A stretch of 64,000 nucleotides of DNA. Origin: Paragordius varius (taxonomy: Eukaryota; Nematomorpha). The notes under the pieces are model-generated. The model worked only from the letters and a program-made list of their open reading frames with translations. It was not told the origin of the DNA and did no database searches. The DNA lies in assembly GCA_964247055.1 (NCBI GenBank), contig OZ176050.1, positions 15,166,784 to 15,230,783 on the forward strand. Reading direction: 5' to 3'. The translations under genes were made by a program, and so were the position numbers. Below are positions 38,001 to 49,039 of the stretch, piece by piece (within the stretch, counting starts at the first letter, position 1; every line of letters begins with the position of its first letter).

Positions 38001-38228
38001 AAGTTATTAGCTTTATTCAGATAATATGGATTAAATTAGCAGTACTAAATCGAGCATTTCTAAGTTTAAGGCATTTTTTACAGTTGGTCTGTTTAATTCA
38101 ATAGCATAAATTCCTACAATAATTTTAGATATACCTAAATTTTTATCTATTATTTTGAAAGTGCATATATTCTTCACACTTCCTGTGTCAAATTTTTGAG
38201 TCATGGAGTAAAATAATTTTAAACGCAT
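35081..38228 (-). CDS. AUH: Enoyl-CoA hydratase/isomerase, AUH (methylglutaconyl-CoA hydratase) type, 8 exons
   Basis: AUH hydrates 3-methylglutaconyl-CoA in mitochondrial leucine breakdown, and human AUH also binds AU-rich RNA. Exons: 38046-38228 (5' limit uncertain), 37875-37962, 37121-37300, 36828-36884, 36217-36360, 35518-35564, 35228-35326 and 35081-35158 with the stop. All introns are GT..AG and phases agree; up to 291 residues result (human AUH has 339). Crotonase landmarks in order are [28 protein letters not shown] (oxyanion hole), [15 protein letters not shown] (second oxyanion Gly and catalytic Glu), [17 protein letters not shown] (second catalytic Glu), [10 protein letters not shown] and, near the end, [15 protein letters not shown]. 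The AUH assignment rests on GADLKER and the [12 protein letters not shown] segment; a paralogous crotonase is possible. The mitochondrial leader was not found; the first ATG at 38,226 may not be the true start. Confidence 0.9.
35745..36029. mobile_element. Family A MITE in a hydratase intron
   Basis: The left end carries GCAAAACGTAAAATAAAGA and AAAGATAACCATACTTTTT. The right end carries AAAGTATTGTTGTCTTTTGA, then TTTTGCCCGTATAAATTCTA and TTTCACTGCATA. The arrangement is the same as in the complete copies, with the extreme left end decayed. Confidence 0.65.
36440..36700. mobile_element. hAT-type MITE, diverged copy
   Basis: It shares with 43,928-44,207 the series CTAACCTTTTTTGTTGAGGC, ATTCTTGCGCCCCCTCTTAT, AAAATCCAAGAT, CAATGAGATCCCTATAT and AATTCTCCAAATTATTCGCG. 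The left end (GTGCTTCCTAACCTTTTT) is like the CAGTGGTTCTCAACC end of many hAT elements. It is intronic in the hydratase gene. Confidence 0.6.
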
Positions 38229-39629
38229 TTAAATTATCTCATGCGAGACGATTTTTTTATAGTAAATCATATGCTAAACCTAAAAAATTATATTAGTCTA
38301 GTTTATAAAGCTCTATTTGTTGTCGTATTAAAAAAATTCCATATGTATAAAGACTATGAGGTAGTATTCCATTAAGTAACAATTACAATTATGACAAAAT
38401 ACAAATAAATTTAATATCAGGCTGCTCGCTTTATTTTTTATAACTTTTCATTAAATATGTTTAAAATTGTTGCAAAATTTTTTAAGATTGTAAACTACAA
38501 AAAATAAGCTGACGAAATTTATATTCTGATAGAAAAATATATCAAAATTATGATGGTGCTTTTGGTTTTGAACCTTATGAGTGATATAAAAAGTTATTTA
38601 TACTTTTGTGGTGAAAAATGGCAAAATTTGAGCAAATTATTTGTAATAAAACTTTTAATGAAAGCTGATTTCCATATTCCAAAAAACACTAAATATATCA
38701 TAAACTACCTATAAAGGCAAACCTATATTTTTACAATAATTTAATTTTTAGATGTTGGCTGCGTCACATTTTTTCCCTCTTCTAAAATGAGATAGTGCTT
38801 CTAGAATCAACGCAATTCCGGGATTGCGCCATATAATATTTAAATAAAATATTTTGATGTAAAAAAAATATTGATAAAAAAATACATAATTTTAGGAAAA
38901 TTGTATTGTATTTAAACATTGTCTTTATATTTTTACGTTTTGTTCGTATTTAAGTTTTTACTGTATTTTATCAATATTGTTATAATTTTGTATAAACATT
39001 GTTATGGTGCTATTCGGCTTTTTTCATTGGCACTAAATAAATCAGCCCAATTTAGAAGGGCCTTATTACATTTATTCAGGTTTAAATAAATGTATTAAAA
39101 TTAAGCCTTAATTATATCAAAAAAAAATTTGAATGTACCACATTTTCCTAAAACCGACCTTCTTATTAACACCATTCCTTAATCTCGACAACCATACTTT
39201 GAAAAGTATCTTTACAATGATTATACATTTCATACTTAAACCTACTTTGTGCATATGCATACACATAAATATTCATCAGTATTTCCACGTTCTAATATTT
39301 TGGACCACCGTTAGTAATAAAGAATTTTATGATTGTAATTTATGCAGATGCTGTTATTTAATACGCTCTTTCTAAATAGTTGGTTTATCACGAATCATTC
39401 TTAATCAAAAAGCTGTGATAATCTACGTTATTTCAAAATTATTTTGTGTATGGTATAAGTGGGAATACGAAGAGCAGAAATGATTTAATAGTTTTATTTA
39501 CCAAAATTACTGAATAACTTAACCTTAGCCAAGTTCGAATAAATACTTTATTAAATATTATTTACAAAGTATTTTAAAATATTTATTAATGGTATGGCAA
39601 AATATAGGTTTGAATATATTTTTAAATAT

Positions 39630-39830
39630 CTTTTTTATTTCGTTTATCTCTTTCACGAACATCATCGAATTTGGCAACATCTTCATCGTTTGTTGTTAAA
39701 TCTGAATCGAATTTCCCGTCTTCATCCGAATCTCTAATATCATGACGGTTGTGTTCCTCATCATATAAATAAGAAAAGAAAGGTAATAAAACTCACCGTT
39801 TTTGTGGGCAACATCCTCTTAAAAAAATAA
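39630..39830 (-). other. Acidic coding-like segment, possible alternative last exons
   Basis: The minus strand reads EEHNRHDIRDSDEDGKFDSD, then LTTNDEDVAKFDDVRERDKR, then NKKDI and a stop near 39,630. Just upstream, 39,796-39,818 could be a micro-exon (AGGATGTTGCCCACAAAAAC then G) followed by a consensus GTGAGT donor. The composition matches the charged tail of the neighbouring small gene at 40,089-40,903. The linkage is not demonstrated. Confidence 0.4.
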
Positions 39831-40088
39831 AGTCGTTTTTAAAAAACTTGGTTCTATAATATTATTTGTTCTAATTATGAAAAATTTATGTTAAGAAACT
39901 AATATATTCCTATTTGAAATCGTAAATAAGAAATCAACAAATCTTCCAATCAAATACTCGGTTTCATTTTTGTATTATGAGTAATCTAGTCTTTATAAAT
40001 GAAAACAGTGCCGTGTATGGCTAAAACGAAATCAAAAAAACTCTCTAAATTTTTAAATCACTACTAATAAAAAATGATAAATACCCCC

Positions 40089-40903
40089 TCAATCCGCCTC
40101 TTTATCATCATATTCATGGCGATCCCTCGGAGTTTTACTGGAATCAAAATCATTTTCCTGAGATTTATCGGATGAGTGGTCATTTTTTTCTTTGCTTGAA
40201 TCTTTCGAATCTCTATCACGTTCTCTTTCAATAATATCATTCTTGCAATTCATATCTATATTTTGCCAATATGGAGGTGGTTTCTTTTCTCTAACATTAC
40301 TATTTCTGGTAAAACCATCAATTTTTCTTTTATTGTCTGATATTACGTATGGACCAATAAACTAGAATTTCTATCATTTTTAGTGGGTTGAATTTCGTTG
40401 GACAGGATTAGGATTATAACCATGTTTTAATGTGCTTTACTTTAAGTGGGCTATGATATCTGTATCCTTTCTTAGCTTTACGGTTCTTTAACTCGCTAAG
40501 AACGGTTAGCAGGCGTTGAGCAAACCCTTCTTTGAATTAAATTGATAATAAGTAAGTATAAGTATAGTATTTAGTAAAAATCTACAAATTATTTATATAA
40601 ATTAACGCATTTTCTTACATTGTTTTTCAAAAAAATTTGTATTTAAAAAAATCATGGTAAGGTGTCCATTACAAAATTAAATAAGAAAAGTGGTTCAATA
40701 ATTGTAATATATTGGTTTGAAGCCACAGTTTACCAAAATTAATCGGATTATTTTTATAAGATCCGATTTTCTGAACTATATTGTAAATATACTAATGGAT
40801 CAATCGAAATTGTCATATATTTGCCTTAATTTTGAATATAAAATATATATATAAATTGCCCAAGAAAACTATATCACATACCGCTCGCAGGGATTAGAAG
40901 CAT
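40089..40903 (-). CDS. Small highly charged protein of unknown function, 3 exons
   Basis: I do not recognise this family. A model with consistent phases joins 40882-40903 (ATG, 22 bp, strong donor GTATGT), 40441-40529 and 40089-40361 into a 127-residue protein. The N-terminus is MLLIPASEGFAQRLLTVLSE followed by a basic patch (KNRKAKKGYRYHSPLK). The middle has REKKPPPYWQNID. The C-terminal third is rich in Asp, Glu, Arg, Lys and Ser (ERERDRDSKDSSKEKNDHSS) and looks disordered. RE/RD-rich tails occur in many nuclear RNA-processing proteins, so a nuclear role is possible but is only inference. More acidic coding-like sequence lies downstream (39,630-39,830) and might be alternative 3' exons. It is divergently arranged with the astacin gene, 424 bp apart. 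Confidence 0.55.
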
Positions 40904-41327
40904 TATAAAAAGAATTAAAATAAATAAAAGATAATTATATCAATTTAGATTAAAAATGAACGATATAAATGCTTTAGCTTCCAGCAAGATTTGATCATAT
41001 TATAAATTTTAAATTAAACATATTAATATTATCCTGACTCCTAAACGTATCAATCGGTTCGAAGTTAATTTGTTTTTCAGGTAAAATTTTTATGTAATTA
41101 TAGATTATTATAAATAATTCACTTATATTAAAACAATTGCATGTTAAAAGCATGTGCTATCAATGGGCGTTAAAAAAATAAAAATTTTAACCAATTGTGG
41201 CGAAAAGAATGTTTTTTTAACCTAAAAAATTATTAAAAATATATTACACATGATGATATTGTGTTTTCAAGGCTATTTTACAATTCTTTGTGACAAAAAG
41301 CAAACAATTTCTTTAAATTAAAGAAAA
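40904..41327. promoter_or_regulatory. Head-to-head intergenic region, candidate shared promoter
   Basis: It is 424 bp of AT-rich sequence between the start codons of the small charged protein (minus) and the astacin (plus). The close divergent arrangement would permit a bidirectional promoter. I see no unambiguous TATA or initiator motif in this composition. Confidence 0.35.
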
Positions 41328-44300
41328 ATGTATAAAAATTTATATTTTCTGCCTTATTTTTTGGGTCTTTTCTTGCGACGTCAGTATGCGTTCGTGTTGG
41401 TATCCAAAGCACCAACTTACTTTCAACATCAAAATACTTCCGATTCAGAATTAACCAATAATTTTAACACAATCGATGATATATCTGGGTTGAGTTTTCC
41501 AACAATTTCAGTTTTGTATATGCTGAAAAAATACCGGATAATTATTTAAGTTCCCAAATGCAAACCGAATTCCAAAGGCCAATAAGTCTCAAGGATGATC
41601 GCGAGATATTAAAGGGCCGAACATGGGAGGAATACGAATTAGTGCAAAGATATATGGCTTATCTTGATAATAATCAAACTACTGAATATAATGAAAGTTC
41701 TACCAAAAATGTTTTTGCGCCCTCAACCAAAAGCAATGGCCTATTTGAAACGGATATTGTTTTGACACCTCAAACAGCCCAATATTATTTCGGACGCAAT
41801 TCTCATCAAACAACGGAACAAAATTTGAATTCAATATTACCCAAAAAAGTATCCAGAGTTTATAAAACATGGAAAGATACGATGCCAATACGATATAAAT
41901 TGGAAGACCTGGAAGGTTGAACACATTAAATAACTCTAGTCGACAAATTTGGACATTTTTGAGCACCACCACTCAAACTTTTAAATTATGACTAATTTCA
42001 GTGTTTTAAAACCGAATCTGAAAAATTTTTTGATCCCGCCATTCAGAATTTTGAAATATTATAGGTTTTTCAATTTTTCAAAAACAAGAGAAAATCGGAA
42101 GAAAATTAAATATAACTTTATAATAAAATGTTATTATATTATAAACTTAATATCATTTAATAAAGCGTTTTAAACTCTATCTTTTGAATATAAATATGTC
42201 ATTTAAATATCAGAGAGAAAAAAATAGTACGGACTTAAACGTCAAAATTTAGTCTTTTTCTTTCAAGTGAATTTTTAATATGTATAAAAAAATTTTAAAA
42301 AATACTAAAAAAAGGCATTCTATGGTTTAAACCTTCGGCTTTTAGATAGGCTATATTTTTTTGTTAGTTTTCGTTCTTTCGAATACTTATCAGGCTTTTT
42401 TTCTTGAGTTGGTTCTTACAAAAAATCCTTTATTTATACCTAGTGGATATACTTTATTTTTTGAAATTATTGGTTGTTTTGTATTTTTAATTTCAGATGG
42501 ATGTTGTGTAGCCACTTTTAGTAGAATTTACTATTATGGGATTGGACCATTTGTATTTACCTAATCTTTTTATTCAATTTAATTGTAGAATTTATCAAAC
42601 TTTATTCTGTGAATTGGTTAATTTGACATGTCAATTTGCTTGGATTTTGCTTGCAAGTCTCTCTTATCGGGCTTTACGATTACTTATTGTTATCTTTGCC
42701 ATATCTGGCATAATTGGATCGCTTGGGGGATATGCAGAGCTTGTGCAGCCGCCCGGATCTATCACACTATACATAAGCCCCTTTTAGATTTTTAATACTT
42801 TGGCTCTTAGCTTGTTTAGTATCTTATTTAATGCCTAGAATTTTGTTATTCATGCATGGAATATTACTTGTATCGACTTGTTCGTTTGAATATTTAAACA
42901 TATGTACACGAGGAATGATTGTTATTTTTAAATTAAATACAAATTTAAAAATTAAATTTCGGAAAAATCCTATTGGTGGCCTCAATTTTCTTTTTTGTTT
43001 TGGCCTTTCCATGCCATTAGGTATCAAAAAATGCAAAAATAATGGGATGGTGCAAAACCTTGTTAAGCTGTGTAATTGTTTCATTTTGATTATTATTGGT
43101 TTAATTTAGTCATAACTTTGTATAAGTACCTAATATTATAGAACCTAAACATTATTGTTAGACATAGGGATTTATTGAAATTAAGTTAAACAGCAAAAAT
43201 ATAAAGATGATTAAATTTAAATCTATAGTGGGAACTATTAGGTATATTCCCATATATTTAGTTTTTGTAGTCATACAATATACTTTAGGTAATGATGTCA
43301 ATTAAGGGCGTTTTATATTTCATTTGCGCCTTTTTTTGAAAAATTCTATGATAGTTATTATAAATTTTAAGTCAACACATAAAATTATTTTATTAGATCC
43401 GTTGCTATATGATCAAATTATTGCAGCAATGTATCTTTGGCAAAATTTGACTTGCGTACGCTTCCAAGCCATACCTGACAACTCAAATGAAACTGTCCAA
43501 GGAGATCATTTAGTATTTTTTTCTGGGGCTGGGTAATTTATAATACCTATTTCTTTCAAAAACAAAAGTTTACATTTACTATTGTTAGCTGTTGGTCGTA
43601 CATTGGCAAAACAGGCGGAGAACAAACCATTTCAATAACAACGAAATGTGCGAAAGTTAGTATTTGTATTTATATCGATTTTCAGACAAAAGCAGCACTT
43701 TTTCAACCAAAGACAACATTTTTAGTTCTGTTACTATGGAAAATATTGCGGTTGGTTGAAAGACGTTGCTTTTGACTGAAAAATGGTATTAATGCAATTT
43801 GAAACAATCTTTTGCCGTAGATATATGGATTTTGTTTAATATTAAAATTAATATTTTTTGTCATACCTTTTATGTATAGATGTGAATTGGTAATACAATT
43901 AATTAAATATTTTATTGTAATTATATCTGTGGCTCTCAACCTCATTTTGTTTAAGCCCCACCAAATCGAAAATAAAAATTCTTGCGACCCCTCTCAAAAT
44001 CCAAGATATTATAAAATCCCAATCAATAAGATCCCTATATCACCATTTTTTAAAATATTTTTCCATATCAGTAAAAAGTGATAATTAGCAGCTAAAAAAT
44101 TTAAATTTGTTTCTACTTAATATTTAATTAATTCTCCAATTTTTTCGCGCCCTTATTTTTTCTATGCTCATCTTAGGGGCGTTGATCTCCTTTTGGAACC
44201 ACTGATTAGAAAGTTTATATTGGAAAAGTAAGGTTTACAAAACTATGGTGGTTTTTAGAAAAAAATATTTGACTTTTAACTTTTACGTTATGTCCCTTTA

Positions 44301-47300
44301 TATAGTTTCCGTTTTTACCGTAAAACTAACGGCAGGTGGGCGAAATAGCTCATGAAATTGGTCACGCTTTGGGTCTTTGGCACGAACAAAGTCGACCAGA
44401 TCGAGATTTTTATGTTGAAGTTCAATACCAAAATTTGGAAAATGATGCTTATCGTAATTTTGCCAAAGTTGCCAAAAATAATACCAAAATCCTAACTATC
44501 CCATACGATCTCAGTTCTATAATGCACTATGATCCGCATGTATTAATTTATATAAACTATATCAATTAGAGGCAACTATCACAGTGATTAATGCATTCAT
44601 AAATGCAACAATCAATTTATATGGAGTTAACTATTTTTACCACAAAAAATTGCCCAAGACTAGGGTTGTGCTGACCAATTCATGACCCATGACCAGGTCA
44701 GGGACTATTTATTTTTTAACCATGGTCATTTAAAAAACAGCTGTTTTTTGACAAATTGCTGGTAAATTTTTTTTGGAAGAGAAATAGTAAGGTTTATTTG
44801 TTTTTTAATATATTTTTTAAAAATATAAATTAAATATTTAAATATGCTAATTTAACAATATAAAATTGTTAAACATGCATCGTTATAACATTAACATTTA
44901 AACATAAGTTATTCAAAAAAAACAAAACAATCAAGCACTTAAAATATGCAATTATTCCATATATGTGAACCAATAAAATGAAAAAACATTTTATAATTGG
45001 ATATTACAATGACGAATGAAAGTGAAAAACAAACTAGGTAAAATTTTATTTTGAATATCCATTATTAAAAGCTTTGTATTTAAAGATTCATATGTGGCAA
45101 AATTTATTTGAAAACAAAATTCTTGATTAAATATAATATAAACCTTTAAGAAAAAACATGACGTGATTAGTGAAACCCAAGTGTCGTAGGAATATTGTTT
45201 TCACAATCCAATATCGCATGATATTTACTTAGGCAAAAAGTGGTCATGACCATTGTCTGACTGGGTCTGACCGGACTTTTTTAAAAAAGCAGTCAAATGC
45301 ACAACCCTACCTAAGACATATCCTTCTTTTAGGAAATGAGAGGCAATTCGTATTGCCATGAATATTCTCAATAAACATTCGGGAGTTTTTTGCGATTTTT
45401 GCAATATTTGTCAACAAATAAATTTACATAAATGAGGTTAAACCAAAAAACCTTACATCCGTAACTTTAAGGCATGACAAACAAAATTATATATTCATAA
45501 AAACTTTTTATTTGATATATTAGGCATTGTCCAAAAATGAGGAACCGACTTTGAAAACGTTAAAACCACGATTGCAACCTAGTATGGGAAACAGGGAATA
45601 TCTAACATTCTCTGACGCTAAGGCCATTAATGAAGAATATTGTCCAGGTACTATTACATATATCAGAGAATGATAAACAGGGGATATATTAATGGGCAAA
45701 ATCTGATTAAAATATCTCAATTTTGATTGAAAACATCAAGAATGTCATATATACTATATACCGGGTTATTTTTTTCTTTTTGAAAAGTTATAGTGAATTT
45801 TCCAAAATAGGTTGTAGTACCTGTTATCAATCTCATTTTAATATAAAAATATATAAGGTTTTTAGTTTTAAATTTCTCGAGATTTACGCTTTTCAAGTTT
45901 GATTTCACATAAAAAATGAAAATTATGCGGATAAAACGTAAAAATATAAAGACAACATTTTTTTCTAAAATACAACCATACATTTTTAATCAAATTTTTT
46001 TAAATAAAACTCATTGTCTCAAACTCCAAAGTACAGAATAGAGTGCATTTGGTAACACAATCAATTACATAATATCCGATCGTTATTAAATGATCTTAAT
46101 AGGATAAATTAAGGTTGGAAAAAAGCGCAGTTGTCTTTGATAAAAAATATTTGTCTTTAAAATCGTATAATTTAATTTTTTACTGTAATTATGAATTTTA
46201 GAAACTTGCGACCATGTTTATCGTCCAAGCAAATGTTATAGAAATGGATATCCGAACCCCAATAATTGTACCGAATGCCTGTGTCCGGATGGCTTTAACG
46301 GAGGACCCTACTGTGATCATTTAACACCGCATTCTCATCAACAAAGTTTTTTTTATTTAAACTAAAATTCTAAAAATTAATAATTTACAGTGTTGCAGTG
46401 AATATTGATATTATACAGAAATATTGTGAAAAATTTCAAAAGGCTGCCATATTTTCAAAACTTGAAATAGTATGTAAATTGGTAACATACCCAATTATAT
46501 AAATACGAAGATGTGTTTAAATAGTTTATGTGGAAACAAAAAACAAATGTTAAGAAGTATGGGGTTGTCTTTTAAAAAAGTAATAGTTGTCTTTATGTTT
46601 TTACGTTTTGCCTTAAAATTTATTTTTACTAAATATTCTTGGTTACAGGTTGTGGCAAAATTCAGATTTTTAAGGAAACGCCAGAAAACCATATATACGT
46701 TAACCATAAAATAGAGCTAACTAATTTTACATCCACAAATGTTATCAGTGATAATAATGAAAATGTGACTTTGATAGAATACGTTCAAATAAATGGCACT
46801 CGATTATTTGAATTCCAATGCACCTACCTTATAAAAGTAACGCATAAATAAATGTATTTCCAAACATTAAACTGTGTAAAGATTGGTAACTATATTATTG
46901 TTATTTTTGGACAATCGATATGCCTAAAATAAGCTTGGTAACTAATCTTAAATAAAAACCAGCCCAAGTTTGGGATCTAACACGGGTCCTAATTTAGTTA
47001 TTAAAAATTTTGATTCGGTGTTAACCTCTACAGAAAATTATTAAAAATCTTTTAGATAACCAGTATTTTATAATTATTACCAACGTTAGATAACCTCTAA
47101 CATAAATGATATGATTAATAAAATTAGGTATATAAATTATATAAAGGAATCAAAAATTTATAATTGGATGGTGACTTAAATAATTTTTTATATTTTAATC
47201 AATCAGGCTTATATAGTATAATTCAATTGACATATTAATATAGGTAGGTTTATGCGAGGATATCACATTAGAAGTGACAAAACTAAATGTGCCTGGTCGC

Positions 47301-48484
47301 GCGCCTGATAATGTTAGATGTTTGAATTGGGTCGAGATTCGCACTTTGCAAGATTTGTCTCAAACTGGTGAAAGGTATAAAATAGTTTATACGGACAAAA
47401 CCTAATAATATAAAAACAAATATATTTTTTCAAAAGGCACCATACTTGCAAAACCTTAATTTTTGCAATAAAAACTATTTTTTTATTGGATATGTTACCA
47501 TACAATTCTGTTCTCTGCAGCTTTAATTAATGATAAATCAATTTTGAATTTAATCATTGGCTTTTAGAATAAAAATTTGTCTCTATATTTTTACGTGTTA
47601 ATTTCGATTTTTACTGTCACACTCCATAACCTTTTTGGGTAGTTTAATATCCCAGAGGATTTGATATTTGAATATCTTAAAAAATATTGTTAGGCTGAAT
47701 TTAAATAATTTTTAGTATTTTCGGCGCATTATATGTTTTAAAAATGTAAGATTGTAAAAAAATGCTCATTCAATTTTTTTGCCATTTTCTTTCATTAAAC
47801 TTTGTTAATCTGCTACTGCAACAGGCAAATAAGTTATTATGGTTAGAAAATGTAATTAATGAAATTTATAAAACTTTTAGGCTAATAAACCAGCAAAAAC
47901 TGACATTTTATTATTTCATATCAGCTGTTCGTTTCAATCGTGTTTTGGAGCTGTACCTACTTTAGACGTTAAAGGTCACAAAACTGTAAATAAAAGCTTT
48001 TTTATCTAATACATAGAAACATTCGCACACCCGCTTTTTAACATTAAGCTGTTTTTACAAATTTTTCATATTTTTAAATTAGTGTTGCTATTATATTATC
48101 ATGCTTTATTTAAGGTATTTTAGATTCGTTGTGTTAGGTAAAACTTGTTATCGCAGATTTTTTCGTTTTTGACTTTTTGAAGTTTTGAATGCTTCCCCAA
48201 GATCGTTATATAGAAATTGGATTTAAAATATTTTTTTGTAAAATTTAAAACAATCATATGCCTTTTTATAATCATAGTTATCTCTTTGTCTATTAAATTT
48301 TAGGTTATGCGGAACTAACTTGCCAAAAGATGCGATATTTTCAGCCATTGGACAAGAAATGCTAATTCTCATACGATTTCACCGCATATCAGGATTAAAT
48401 GAAACAAGCATAACTTCGGACAATAATACCATACAGTTAGAATTTGAAGCCAAATATAAAATAAGTGATCAACTAATAATTTAA
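41328..48484 (+). CDS. Secreted astacin (M12A) metalloprotease with EGF and CUB domains, 10 exons
   Basis: A zinc endopeptidase made as a secreted zymogen. Exons: 41328-41383, 41512-41915, 43397-43532, 43589-43655, 44336-44539, 45524-45647, 46202-46345, 46649-46836, 47244-47374 and 48304-48484 (stop at 48482-48484). Every junction is GT..AG in matching phase, giving 544 residues. Order: hydrophobic leader (LYFLPYFLGLFL); propeptide with FETD at 97-100, whose Asp normally blocks the zinc; probable cleavage after Arg134 (KKVSR); WKDTMPIRY; zinc site HEIGHALGLWHEQSRPDR (from 227); Met-turn SIMHY (282-286); an EGF-like domain (about 332-372, CYRNGYPNPNNCTECLCPDG); and a CUB domain to the end (CGKIQI..LCEDITLEV..WVEIR..LCGTNLP..EFEAKY). 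The first exon choice rests on the phase-2 donor GTATGC and on the leader. The family includes hatching, moulting and digestive enzymes; this layout resembles nematode NAS proteins. Which role applies cannot be told. Confidence 0.93.
42361..43109 (+). pseudogene. Hydrophobic open-frame remnants in astacin intron 2
   Basis: Two overlapping open frames (42,361-42,564 and 42,536-42,787) and a third (42,831-43,109) encode strongly hydrophobic sequence. Examples are SGYTLFFEIIGCFVFLISDG and LLIVIFAISGIIGSLGGYAE, which would suit transmembrane helices. A frameshift and several stops separate the blocks. The area is richer in C and G than the rest of the intron. I cannot assign a family. It may be the relic of a multi-pass membrane protein, or coding-like by chance in T-rich DNA, which biases translation toward Phe, Leu and Ile. 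Confidence 0.25.
43928..44207. mobile_element. hAT-type MITE, better-preserved copy
   Basis: The left end is GTGGCTCTCAACCTCATTTT and the right end is CCTTTTGGAACCACTGAT. These are roughly inverted relative to each other and close to the CAGTGGTTCTCAACC termini common in hAT elements. The interior matches 36,440-36,700 (TTCTTGCGACCCCTCTCAAA, ATCAATAAGATCCCTATATC). It lies in the intron just upstream of the astacin zinc-site exon. Confidence 0.65.
44336..44539 (+). CDS. Astacin exon: zinc site and Met-turn
   Basis: It opens VGEIAHEIGHALGLWHEQSR, containing the HEXXHXXGXXH ligands, the catalytic Glu and the ER.D-like continuation RPDRD. It ends HYDPH after the Met-turn SIMHY. Both borders are phase 0 (AG at 44334-44335, donor GTATTA at 44540). 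All catalytic residues are intact. Confidence 0.93.
44661..45309. mobile_element. 649-bp hAT-type non-autonomous element with 8-bp target duplication
   Basis: The ends are exact inverted repeats, TAGGGTTGTGC on the left and GCACAACCCTA on the right. They are followed inward by GACCAATTCATGACC..CCATGGTCAT and its mirror GGTCATGACCATTGTCTGAC. The flanks are CCCAAGAC (44653-44660) and CCTAAGAC (45310-45317), an 8-bp duplication with one mismatch; that length is typical of the hAT superfamily. There is no coding capacity. It sits in the astacin intron between the zinc-site exon and exon 45524-45647. Confidence 0.85.
45910..46190. mobile_element. Family A MITE in an astacin intron
   Basis: The left half is AAAATTATGCGGATAAAACG then TAAAAATATAAAGACAACA. 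The right half is CAGTTGTCTTTGATAAAAAA, TATTTGTCTTTAAAATCGTA and TTTTTTACTGTAA. It sits immediately upstream of the EGF exon (46202), so its right end is within about a dozen bases of that exon's acceptor. Confidence 0.75.
46550..46640. mobile_element. Family A MITE right half, next to the CUB exon acceptor
   Basis: GTATGGGGTTGTCTTTTAAA, AAAGTAATAGTTGTCTTTAT and GTTTTTACGTTTTGCC match the right arm of family A. The acceptor of exon 46649-46836 follows directly. Confidence 0.6.
47376..47618. mobile_element. Family A MITE adjacent to an astacin 5' splice site
   Basis: It opens within a few bases of the GT donor at 47375 (TTTATACGGACAAAACCTAA). It continues AAAAACAAATATATTTTTTC and AAAAGGCACCATACTT, and ends AAATTTGTCTCTATATTTTT, ACGTGTTAATTTCGATTTTT, ACTGTC. 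The extreme left terminus has merged with the splice donor context. Confidence 0.65.
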
Positions 48485-48487
48485 CAA

Positions 48488-48612
48488 ATTTACAATAATT
48501 ACAATTATACGGACAAAACGGAAAAATATACGGTAAGGATTAAAAAAGTATGGTTGTTATTTGAAAAAATTTATCTTTATATTTTTGGATTTTATTCGTA
48601 TAACTGCTGTAT
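48488..48612. mobile_element. Compact family A hairpin just after the astacin stop codon
   Basis: ACAATTATACGGACAAAACG on the left is answered by AAAAAGTATGGTTGTTATTT and GATTTTATTCGTATAACTGC on the right. The interior of the element is almost absent. It starts about four bases after the TAA of the protease, so the 3' UTR must include it or end in it. Confidence 0.65.
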
Positions 48613-48644
48613 ATTCCAGTATGGGGCGCAGAAAGATCATTTAT

Positions 48645-48730
48645 ATAAAACAAACATTATTATAATGTACAGTAAAAATTTAATTTTTTAAAGGGTCAAC
48701 CATACTTTATAAAACCAAATATTTTTTAAA
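48645..48730. mobile_element. Family A MITE, left half only
   Basis: TACAGTAAAAATTTAATTTT followed by TAAAGGGTCAACCATACTTT and AAAACCAAATATTTTTTAAA. No matching right half is found before the complete copy at 48,780. Confidence 0.55.
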
Positions 48731-48779
48731 TTATTTGAGTTGTTACCAATTTCCATCTAGCAACCCAAAACGAGAGATA

Positions 48780-49033
48780 CAGTAAAAATTGAAATTATAC
48801 GGACAATGTAAAAAAATAAAGACAAATTTTTTTAAAAAAAACTACTATACTCCTTTAAATCTAAATTTTCGCATATAAATTATTTATACAATTATTATAA
48901 TGGGTGTTACCATTAATTTTTAACAATCAAATTTTGATATTTTAAGATTTAAAAATTGTGGCTGTCTTTTAGAAAAAAGTATTGTCTTTATGTTTTTTAC
49001 GTTGTGTCCGTATAATTCCATTTTTACTGCTGT
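48780..49033. mobile_element. Family A MITE, full copy downstream of the astacin
   Basis: It starts CAGTAAAAATTGAAATTATA after a TA at 48778-48779 and continues CGGACAATGTAAAAAAATAA. It ends GTGGCTGTCTTTTAGAAAAA, TTTTTTACGTTGTGTCCGTA, TAATTCCATTTTTACTG. It is one of the clearest copies for defining the ends. Confidence 0.8.
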
Positions 49034-49039
49034 ATGTAC

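Noticed and set aside
41700-41972. Minus-strand 90-codon open frame
   Set aside because: It is the antisense shadow of the astacin propeptide exon.
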